Positions 11,793 to 23,700 of a stretch of 64,000 nucleotides of DNA are shown one piece after another. Position 1 is the stretch's first letter; each line of letters starts with the position of its first letter. Origin of the DNA: Corythucha ciliata (taxonomy: Eukaryota; Arthropoda; Insecta; Hemiptera; Tingidae). Below the pieces are notes generated by a model, which ran no database searches, was not told where the DNA came from, and worked only from the letters and a program-made list of their open reading frames with translations. The DNA lies in contig CM075940.1 of NCBI GenBank assembly GCA_038030265.1, forward strand, positions 6,138,001 to 6,202,000, given 5' to 3'. A program made the translations under genes and the position numbers.

Positions 11793-14700
11793 TTAAAGGG
11801 CAATACCGTTAGTATAGGTACTGTTGGTGTGAATATAGGGGTCAGGGCTAGCGATGAGAGATACTCCTTTGTTGCTTGTTATTACACTGAGACCTCGATA
11901 GAGCATTAGGTAATCATCCTGAAATTACAAAACAACGTGAACTTTTTGTTTATGGCATTTAGCAATAAATAAACGCTTACAATTGTTTTCCAAATTCCTG
12001 GTATCCGATTATGGTAAAGCTTAGCATAGATGGACACATCCGCATGAGAGTCGTACTCCATCTGCTTCATGAGCGTGGTTAAGCAGCAAAACGTTGCAGC
12101 CACAGTTCCGCCAAGTCTTGGGGGAATAAAAGACAAAAATTTCAAGATTCTGTTTTTTTCTCTACTCTACTCTCTGTCTCTACTCACTCGTCCACAACAA
12201 CAATGGGACCGTTTTGGTACTCGAGATGAAACTGTTGAACGAGGTTTATCAACTGAACAATATCGCTGATTTCCGTAATGGTGTGCGACGGTTGAATAAC
12301 TCTAACAGTCAATTCGTAATCGTCGTGAAGTGACTGAATTGAGAAATCTCTTGAGACGGTGCCGTCCAGTTCACTCTCTTCGACTATTTTCAGTTTGAAA
12401 TTGTCGCTGTCCAACGTCGAGTCTTTTTCAGCCGGCCAAAACGCCCGATACCCCTTTTTTTAGGCGCGAAGAAAATAAAAAAGAATCATTGACACGTGTC
12501 ATGAAAATAGGATTGTCTCGACTGCCTAGGCAAAGCAGTGAGAGAACTACAGAGGAGAGGGGGAACGGCGTTTCGCATAAATTTTGGCCTTGGGCGCGGA
12601 AATGCCAAAAAAAAGGAGATTAAAACGAACGAAGAAAAAAGTATATTTTTCACTTGACGGTGGCTATTTGGCATTTCACGTGAGTTTTACCCCGAATGTG
12701 GCGTTTTTGCACGAAATATGACCTGTCGTGCCAATTGTTCACTGAATACAGTGATTCGCGCAAAATTTTGCGATCAATGTGGCCACCCACATTGATTGTG
12801 TCGTTTGGCACTCAAAATAGAATGTGCGTTTCGTGTGTAAATTTCGCCCTTGATAAGGCGTGTTGTTCCAACCCCCAACCCCCCGAATTTTTGCGGTTTT
12901 GTGCGGCTTTTGGCCTAAACGACCCGGTAGACAGCTTTGAACTCTTTGACGCCTATGAGCTGTATGATGAAGGAATGGATGAAATCGGGTCCGTTTCGTC
13001 TCTACCGGTTGTGTCTGATTGGTATTGATTGGGGGGGGGGGTGTCTGTGGTCCCCCGTGCCTTGGACCGACAATGTCGTGAAGCCCGTGGAGAAAACGTA
13101 CAGAAAACTACATAACTAGAGAGAAATCCTCAAGAGAGGAAACGTTCTTCGATATCAGGGGCTCTCGAATTTACGAGTTTTTTTTTTGTCTTTTTAAGGC
13201 AGTTTCGAAGTGTTTTTTGGTGCGGAAATGGGAATGGAGGTGAAGACGATCAGTTTGAGTGCTCGGGTAAGTATTTTGGTTCGTCGATGTTGGATAAATC
13301 TAGTTCTTTTGGACAAAGGCCACGAGGGCCGTGTTATCGCTCACTATGGGCGATAACCAGGACGATTTAACTCGGCAGAAAAGCTGAGACTTTCCAGAGA
13401 TGGGGCTACGGCCTCTGGAACAGCCAGGGACGACTTGTCGGCCCAAGCGAACCAGGGCGGAATACCGACCCAGGCAATAAATACTACGGTGGTTGACGGA
13501 AATTTGACATCGGCAGGGACGCGAGCAGCGGCCCAGTCAAACTCGGAGGCGGAAGATTCGTAAGGCTTTATTAAAACCCGTAGAGAGGGTAAGAAAGCTG
13601 GGGATAAGAGTAGACTCGAGAACAAAGCCCGTAGGGCAGCTGAGGTGAAAGCAAGACAGCCCCTCACGGGTTTTAGGGGCAGGTTCGAGCAACAACGCGA
13701 GCAAACGAACAGAGAACGGGAGGAAGAGATTTCGGTCAACCTCGCATCCAACCCCTCCGAAGGAAGGTGGAGTAGGACCGACTAAAAGATCTAAGAAGGA
13801 GGAAACCGATGACAAGGCACGCCAAGAGACTTTGCGGCGGAAGCCATTCAAGGAGAGATACCGGGCGTGGGAACGAAGAAAATAGTGGTGGTCTCATGGT
13901 ACCGGGCGGCGGACAGTGACGTGGTCCCGGAGTGCCTGCAGTGACACCGGAAGCTTGTTAGTGGTGGGAGCGGACGTAAACGCCCACCATGAAGTGTGGG
14001 GTTCCTCATATAACAATCGGCCTGATGAGGAGCTCCTGGAAGGTTTGGTAATACGAGGATTAATTATTGAGAATGTCGGGAGTGAGCCAACTTTTGTCGT
14101 GCGCAATAGGAAGTAGGTCCTGGTAGTTAATTGGCGGGTCTGTGACAGAATAATAACCTCTGATCACAGGCCTATTAAGTTTACTTTAGGAGCCAAAGGA
14201 GTAAAGAAACCTTCGTGGAGGAATTTCTGCGAAGATGTGGAGAACACGCGGGAGGCGGCAAGACTAAACGGCATAGTAAAGGATGATAGGCGGTAACTTT
14301 TAGGCACAATTATTGAGCCATCAGGAAAAGTAGTTATAGAAAGTAGAAAGATATTGGAATCGCTATTGAGCGCGCATTTTCCAGGTTGCGAAGAGGAGGA
14401 GGTTGTGCCCCAGTCAGCGACCAGCGGGCAATGGAAGAGAGCGACGCTATTACTAAAAGAGAGCGCTTCAGATGGGCTTTAAAATCAATGGGGCAATATA
14501 AAGCACCAGGAATTGACGGCGTCTACCCCCGCTTTCCAGAATGCTGGAGGACTGGCACAGGAAAGGATAAGAAGACTCTTCGTCAAATCTCTGGCGACGG
14601 GGCAAGTACCGACGTTATGGAAAAGGGTGACAGTAACGTTCATACCTAAAGGTGGAGGGAAGCACGATAGGGCCGGAAACTTTAGGCCCATAAGTTTAAG

Positions 14701-17700
14701 TTCGGTAATGATGAGGTTGATGGAGAAAACGTTAGACACGTACATTGGGGAAGGCATAGGTAAAAGTAGACCACATCACCCGAGGCAACAGGCATACATA
14801 GCGGGAAAATCGACAGAGTCGGCGTTGCAAGAGTTAGTAACGAAGCTAGAGGATACCACATCCCAAAAAGAATACGCACAGGTTTTGTTCCTGGACATAG
14901 AAGGAGCATTTAACCAGGTCACTTTTCAGTGTATCGTGGAGGTTTTGAAAACCTTTCGGGTGAACCCAATGGTGATTAGATGGATTAGTCATGCTCTGAG
15001 GCACAGACGGATCAGAGCAGAATTAGGGGGAGAAACGGTAGAAAGGAGGGCAAAAAGAGGAACCCCGCAGGGGTTCCTCCTTGCCTCTCGCCCCTCTTAT
15101 GGATGGTAGTGGTTGACGGACTTATTGGATTAATGGAGGAAAATGGCTTTTATATGCAATTTTTTGCGGATGATGGAGCCATCGTAGTTAGAGGGAAGGC
15201 ACTTTCGACACTTTTTGAACTTATGAGGCAAACAATCAGATCAGTGGAGGAATGGTGTGAACCAACAGGGTTAACCATTAACCCGAGCAAAGTGAAGCTG
15301 TGTCTGTTCACCCACAAAAGGAACAGGCAGGGGCTTAAGGCTCTAGGGATTAAGGGCAAGGAGGTCGAGCTAACGACTGAAGTGAAATACTTAGGGGTGT
15401 GGCTAGACCATCGACTGAGCTGGGAGAAGCACATAAGAGAAACTTATCAAAAGGCGCTGGGCACCTTTTGTCAGATTAGGAGGGAAGTGGGGAAAACGTG
15501 GGGACTGAACCCCAGAATGACCCTATGGCTGTATTCGGGGATTATTCGACCAAGGATCCTCTACGGGGACATGGTTTGGCGGAAAGCGGCAAAAAAAAGG
15601 AAAACGCAGCCAAGCTAGATAGAGTGCAAAGGCTGGCCTGTCTGGCGACCTTGACCAGCCATAGGGTCGTTCAGAAAGACACCAAGAAGGCCGATGAAGT
15701 AATGCTGGGACTAAAACCCTTAAGCCTTGAATTGCAGGCGCGGGCTGTGGAAGCGGCATACAGATTGGACTGCGTAACAGGGAAGATGGGGAACGGGGGG
15801 GGGGGGTTCGACAACACATGCATAGAGTGGCACCGTCCACATAGTAAAACAAAGGGACTTTGCCAAGACGATCACGGTCAAACTGGCCCGGGAGACCGGG
15901 CAAAGGGGGGAGGAACAGAGGGACACAGAAGAGATCAAGTGTTTTACGGACGGTTCACAAATCGGAACCGGGATAGGGAAGGCAGGGTCGGGCATATACA
16001 TATACGCACATACAGGCATATGCGACGGTGTTCCAGGCGGATGTTGCGGTCATAGAGGCCTGTGCAATTGAACTGGGACAGAGAGGAGTGACAAACAAGC
16101 GAATAATGACACACTCGGACATCCGAGCCACCCTCGGGGCCATTTCCAGGACGGTGGTCAAGTCGGAGGCGGTAGGGGGCTGTAGATCTCGTATATCGGC
16201 ACTGCTGATGGAAGGTATCACGGTTACATTAGGGTGGGAACCAGGTCAAGCTGGAATCCCGGGGGATGAGAAAGCTGATGAACTGGCCAAGAAGGGGGCC
16301 ATGACAGAATATGTCGGCCAAGAACCAGTGGTGGGGGTAGCAAGGGAAGTAGGACTCAGCGAAATCCGTGGATGGGCGAAGGCGGAAGCCCAGGCACGGT
16401 GGGAGGCAGAGAACCACTGTAGGCAAGCGAAAGAGGGTATTAAAAGGTATGATGCATACACGAGAAAAGTGGCTGGTAGGATTAGAAGGAAAGCAAACTA
16501 GAAGGATAGTAGGAATATTTACAGGGCACTTTGCAGTTCAGAGACACTTGCACATGATGGGACTAATAGGGGGCCCTCTTTGTGAGAAGTCTGGAGTGGA
16601 GGAAGGAGACGACGGGACACTTAGTGAGGGAGTGTGTTGGGTTTGCGGCAGCGAGATTTGCGATGTTTGGGTGCGGCAGGTTGACCGACCTAAAATTCAT
16701 ATCAGGGCTCAGGGGGCCCGAGTGCTGGAGTTTTTGGGAAGGGTGAAAATGGATTTCGATACGATTCCCAGAAATTTAGCCTCGGAATCGCATTTGTTTC
16801 GTTATTGTTGCTGTACGGAGAAGGAATGGGGCTATTGGGGCGTCCCCCCCCCCACTCAGGACACCCCTCTGAGTGGGATATGATTGCTACTGAATATCGA
16901 ATTCGTGAGGTTATTACTTACATCTGAACCATCGACAGCCGATAAAAGAACTACAGTTTGAGCGTTGTGGTCCCATATCATTTGCCAGAATTCAAGAATT
17001 GTATGATCGAGGGGGTGTTGGGTGATGATGAATTCTTTCAATTTCTTAAAACCTGCGAAAAGGCAATTTTAGGATCGTTTGAATAGTCCCCCCACCCCAT
17101 CACAAATTATTTCATGTTTTCATCAGCAATAGAATGTCACCTAATATCCAGGAAGCGTTGATATAGTCACTGCCGTCGATACCAGGCTTCGGGGTAAGAT
17201 GAACTCGGTAGCTTTCGATGGGAATAAATTCTTGAGATCTATTTTTAGGTAAATTGCACGGTTTGTTGGCGGATATGTGGTTATAATCTTTTGCTTCGAA
17301 TGACGTAACCATCTAAAATACAGGGAAATGAATTAATATTCGAGTGCATTCTGGGTTGAGCTGTATTGAATAAAAACCTTATAGTTGGCTTCAAATTGTT
17401 TCCAATGTTCGGAGTCTGTCTCCGCGTTAGGTTGAAGAATGAAATGTAAACATTCAGTGCTCAAGGCGTTCTCAGCAAACGTGATAGCTTCTAGTATCGC
17501 GTCGTGAATAAAGATATACTGCTCTTCGGTCTGAACTAGATAATTGCGTTGATTTCTGATGTATTTCAGGTATCCAAAAATGTTCACTTCATTGCGAGCT
17601 CGAATCTGTTTCAGCATCGCATCTAAAACTATGTAAGTTCCCGTTCGTCCGACTCCAGCACTGTGAAAGAAAAATAATTAAGACGTATTTGGTGGGGAGG

Positions 17701-20700
17701 GAGATCGGAGCAAAAAATCATTACCTGCAGTGGACGACAATGGGTCCTGCACTTGGGGGATTAGCAGAAGAGGATTTATTGACAAAACTAAGGATTGGTA
17801 GTGGATGATCAGGCGTGCCGTGATCGTGCCAGTTCGTATAATGAAATTGTTGAACAACTCTTTCTGCGACGGCGAACTTTTTACGCTTTGTCTGGAAGTT
17901 GATCAAAAATTAGCGAGGAAGTTTGGAGTCAGGGAATACAAAGTACCTTAATATGACTGATTTTCATTGTTCTAACAGTATACATAGCTAAAATTTCTTC
18001 TTTGACTAACTTAACCTGGATCTGACCGTAGGTTTCAGTTCCTTCTTTAGGCCAATACATATCACATTTTCTCTGCAGAAAATGAACACGTTTGAACAAC
18101 ACTCAACTGTGTTATATGTCTGGCTCAATACTTACCCTACCACGTTCGACTAGATTAGTTATCATCACAATAACGGAGACCCCCTGCTCCCAAACCATCC
18201 TCCAAAAACAGTCAAATGTATTTGGAAGCGGGCCCTGTGTTCCAATGTAAGCGTTTGTTTTCTCGAATCCGTCAATGTAGTTAGCGTTTATATAATCGAC
18301 CCATCTATTCTGACCGTGACCACTCATAAGTCTCACTCTGCTATGATCGTCTGCGAGGTAATCACAACAAATTAATTACAGAATAAATTATTGTTAAAGA
18401 CAAACTTACAGGCAACAATATTGAGATAACGATTTTTCAATTTATTCTCAGGGTGGGTTGAAACATCCGAGGATATATGATGTTGTAAATAGGAGAATTG
18501 AATGAGGTCGTACTCTTTACTGAAACCGATATCACCGTCGGCGTGTAAAGTGGCCACATGTTTCGCAAACATATTAACTGGAACGGGTGGGTGTTCTTCA
18601 TTTTTCGCCGTCCAGTCAAAAGCTGGGGCGGCCACCACTTGTCGACTTTCTTCTAGGTAATAATAGGCACCGTGGACACAATGCCTGGGTATCGAAAATT
18701 TAAAAAAAAAAATGTAAGCGAAATTTGAGTGGGATGGTCCCAGGAGAGAGGGAAGGGGGAATCCTAGTAGTTGAACTCACCTCCAAATGGTAATGGCACA
18801 TATGACAAGGAAGAGAGCAAACGAAGCGCAAATTAAGCCGGTTATGAATACCACGTTAAGTATCTTGTTAGTTCCTTCTAACGCATCATCTGACAGATCA
18901 CAATCTGATTTTATAAGGACTCTTTTGGATTCAGATGGGACTCCTTGCATATAATGATTAAGATTCAGCACACTGCGTGATGCAGCACTAAGATAAACTT
19001 CATGGATTGTGTTATCTGTTAAATTTGTTATTATCTAAAACAAGCAATCCAAAATAAAGTCCAATGTTAAAGATTGTACTGATCCAAAAGTACATTTTGC
19101 CAATTTGAATTAGGCCTGAGAATTTAAAAAAATTTTAACAATCCCCATCAGCGTTTTTCTAAGCTCATAAAAAAAAAAAGTGAAAATGTTCAGAAATACC
19201 TTGCTTTCAACGTCTTCCTTCAACGTGTCAATAGTGATATTTTCAAATTCATTCTCGTCTACCTTTCGATAAGACACGTAATACGCGTCAATCTTGTTAT
19301 AAAATTCAATCGGTCTCTGCCACTGGATGTATAATGAGCTGGGCGAGATGCAGGTTACATTTATAATTCGAGGCGGCCCCGGACCACTCACGTCCGTGCT
19401 CTGAACGAGAGTCTCCGATTTTTCGGCATCGCTATCGGTCTCGCCACCCATGACGAAGCTTTCGACCCAAATATTATAAATAGTGAAAGGCTCTGAAATA
19501 ATTTTAAAAAGTGCGGATGACGATAGGATAATAAGACGGAAAAAAGTTCAACTCACTTAATTGTTTGAGCGTGTAATGGACTCGTGAAAGCGTGCTATTC
19601 ACGGATTTTGTAGCTGGACTGTTATCGTACACATAATAAATTAAATAGCCTTGAATCTCACCAGAAGGATTTTCAGGCTTATTCCAACTGAGATCAATCG
19701 TTGTGTTTGTTACTTTACCAACTGTTAGGTTAAACGGTTTGTTCGACACTGTAAAACGAGGACTAACTGTATTAGTGTGCATACTACTTATAGTTCAACA
19801 GGCACAATCGACCGGGAAGAGTGATGAGGAGGGGGATGGAGAGGGGTCGATTCCGTTCCTGTAAAACCAGCGTGGGTTCAGCGGACAGAGGCAAAGGACG
19901 TCTTAGTAAATGAAATAAGGACGGAGAAGACACGAGGGCTAATCACATTGTAGACGGAGAGGAAAAAAAATTGTTATTTTGCCCCCTCCCACGAGTGTTT
20001 TGGCGCGATGTCGTTGATTTAATCCGATTTGTTTGAGTTAAGAGCGGCCCTCAAGTCTCTTTTTAGGACATCGGGGCAAAAACGGGTACAAGAGGCCAGA
20101 AATGTCAAAATCACAGGAAAAGCCCCTTCAACGGCTGAACTGATGGAAAATAAATTTCAATTTTCGGATTTTCCACGTCCAGAAACCCCTAGATACGCTG
20201 TTTCGTACTATTTGTTCAATTTTAATCATTTTTTGGCAAAAATCATCGAGGAATCAAGTGGGCATGTTTTCTGAGTGTTTCGCTTTGAGCCAGACGCGGT
20301 TTTTTAAGGTTCCTTGGACAGTGGACAATTTCGGAATGGATTACATATTAGATCGCGGAATAAATTCCCCGCCATTTTAGCTCCTGCATTTCAGCCACTT
20401 CAAAATTCCACATTCCCTAAGATCTTCCCACCATTGCGCCTTCGTCACTGCACTCGGAGAGGTCAGGGTCAGAGTCACTTCGGAGGGGTTGTTAGAGCGA
20501 GCTGCGGCTATGAACCTTTATGATGGTGGCGGGGTAAGTAGATCATTCAATTTTGCGGGGAAATTGGCAATGGAAGGAGGGGGGACAGCCAGAGTCAGAG
20601 GGGCGTAGCCAGAGGGGGACAGTTCCCTTTCCCCAGACTTGAAAGCGAGACCGGAGTGAGACAGATGCCCTCCCGTAGGTATCAGTGAAAGCTGGGAGCC

Positions 20701-23700
20701 TAAAGACCGGGAATGGTTCAGGAATTTCGTGAATTTATTTAAAAAGTCAGGAGAAAAATGGGGTCTCTAAGTCTCCCTTGAATCAGGGGCGTAGGTACCG
20801 GGGGGGATATGGGGGACAGACCCCCTCTCCCAGAGAGCTAAAAACGAACGGGCACTAGTACCAACGCTTCAAAGAGCCCCATAAAATCTCCAAAAATGAG
20901 CGTTTCACGTTGAAGTTGGGTTTAGCACATTTTCTCGACTTCAAGCAGCCCGAAAAGGACAGCGCACGTCCAGCTGCTTCCTTGGACTTCAGACCCCATG
21001 CAGCAGCCAGTAGCGTACCGAGGAGGTACTGGTGAGGGAGGGGATCGCCCCGGGGCCCCCGAAAAGCTTAAATACGGAAAAATGAGGATGCCTAGGTTAT
21101 CCATGAAAGTAAGTATGTCAAGAGGTCGGACGGTTGGCCAGCGATTTGGCTCCTTTCTACGAATTTCAGTCTATCCGACCGGGAAAATATAACGTTTCAA
21201 GTGATATCAGCAAAGAGTGTGGGTTGAATATTCGATTGAGCCCCCGAAAGCGCTCTGGTGACTCAAATTGAGAAAATACTCGCTATCTTGACATGAGGAA
21301 CTTCCGAAGGCGCGTATTAAAATTAGATATTTCTCTATACTTTATCCGGGAATTAGTGATTTTCCTCAATTTTAGCAGTGAATTGCCTCTTTTTCTAAAC
21401 TTAAGCAGCGTAGTAGCGTTTCCAACCCTTGCATTACGTACCGAAATTCTTAATTTTTGCCTCTTGCCAATTTTGGCGTTTTCCTCAATTTAAGATGCAT
21501 ATTAGCCACTTTATCCATTTTTAGCCGAGAATTAGCACTTCTCCCAATTTGAACTAAAAATTAGCGCTTTTCTTAATTGTAGCTGCGCTAATTAGTGGTT
21601 TATCAATTTTAGCCGCGAATTAGTGAATGTTCCCATTTCTATCTGTTAATTAACGTTTTTCCTCAACTTTATGTCCGCAAATTGCAAATTTTTCTCAAAA
21701 TTTCAGCTGTGAAATAGCGATTTATGCTACTTTTGCTGTGATTTAGCATCTATTCTCTTTCTTATACACCAATGGGCGATTTTTCGCAATTTCGGTTGTG
21801 AATTTGCCATTTTTGTCCAATTTTAAACTGAAAGCGTTTTTCTTGTCAATATTATAGCATGTTTTCTCAATTTTTACCGCGGGGTTGGCCCAAAAACAAC
21901 ACTTTTTGCGTTGATTTCCACAATTCATTCGAAGAATGTCCTCTATACACCGTGAATCAGCGATTTTTTCTCAATTTTTGTCTGGAAGTTTCATCGCGAG
22001 ACCATGAATCAGCGCTTTTTCGCAGTTATAACCACGAATATTAGATTTCTTCAACTTTTTTGAAACGCTACTACGAGGCTGCTAAAATTAAGAAAAAGCA
22101 CTAATTCGCGGCTATAAAATTGAGAAAAATTATAATTCGCGTCAAAAACTGAATAATACGCTAATTCGTGGCTTCTGAAGGCAACGTTTGAGGCCGAAAT
22201 TGAGAAAAAGCGCCTGTTTATGGCAACAGGTGAAAACCCGATAATTCGCGAGTAAAACTGAGAAAAATCGGTCATTCATTGAATATGGTGAACCAAAAAA
22301 ATCCTAATTCGTGAAAAGTTCCCCCTATTTTGCGGCTAATATTGTGGAAAACACTTAAGAAAAACGCTAATTTTTAACTAAAACTGAGAAAAGTGCTATT
22401 CCCCTGCTTAAAAAATCGCTTATTAGCTGCTAAAACTCAGGAAAACGCCAAAACTCGTGGAAAATCAAGAAACATCACTCACGGGATAAAAACGATACTT
22501 TGCTGCTAAAGTTGGCTGTGGGAGGGCCTGGGGCAAAACGGCTAATCCACGGCTGAAATTGAGAAGAACGATACACGCGGCCAAAATTGAAAAACGCGCG
22601 TACGTTGTACGCCTCTTTCGCTAAAAAAACTCGCAGGTAAAATCACACTTTATCCACTCGTTGTATAATATACTATTGTTCTCGAGCAAAGCTATGATGG
22701 CGCCAGCAAGATGTCCGGTAGATTCAAGACTGTGCAGGCTGAGTGGATTGATTACTAAAATGTGAAAATACCCCCTCCCCTCTCCTTTCCAAGATTTCAA
22801 TCTGATCCCCCACCCCCTAGGACAAATTCCTACCTACGTCACTGCCTTGAATAGAGACGAACGACGAACATTCGTACTTTTTTAGGCACAACGCCTTTAC
22901 TTTTCCACCCACAAGTCGGTTCTAGGAGCGCAACCGTAGGCCATGGAACAAAACGGCCAGCGTTTCTTCAAAAAAAGCACATTGCTATTTCACTTCAATA
23001 AACACCTTTTATTGAATCGTCTCGAATCGCCAATTCATCCTTTTTCAATGCGAATTGTCCATGTTTAGGGCGCGAATAGTCAGTTTGGCCCAATTTAGTC
23101 AAGCTAGTTTGTAGCGCGAGACTACTCAGTTCAGCTTTGGGTGCATGTAACCAAGGTGGGGGGGGGGGGTCCCCTACTAAAAAGTAAGAGCTTTCCGTAG
23201 TTGTTGGAGCGCTGAAGGTTTGAGGAAGCTCAAACCAGTTTTTTTAAGAGCTAAACACGCGAATTTCGCTTTTGAAATGACTAAAACCCGCGGAATTGGG
23301 GTTTTCAAGAACTAAAACCCGCAAAATTGGGGGGCAAAGTTGATTTTTTTGATCATAAAAACCGTTGAAATTGGTTTTTGAATGCGGAATTTGTATTTTC
23401 AAAGAGCCAGACCCACGAAATTAGGTTTTTGAGTGTGTTTTGATGACCCAAACTTGCAAAATTGGTTTTTTAGGGAGCTAACTATGCGAAATTAGTTTTT
23501 CCAACGACAATTTTTTGAAGATCCAAACCTGTGAAACGCGCTTTTTTATAAGTGCGCCAATCCCGCGAATTTTGGTTATTGAAGTGCCCAACCGACATAA
23601 TTGGTGTTTCTAAATACTATACCCCAAGAAATTTGTTTATCAAGGACCAAATCCGGGAAATTGGTTTTATTCAGAGGTATATCCGCGAGAATAGGGTTTA

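Noticed and set aside
20029..20523. Two plus-strand frames in the phosphatase intron
   Set aside because: They read through degenerate repeat text and have no conserved blocks.
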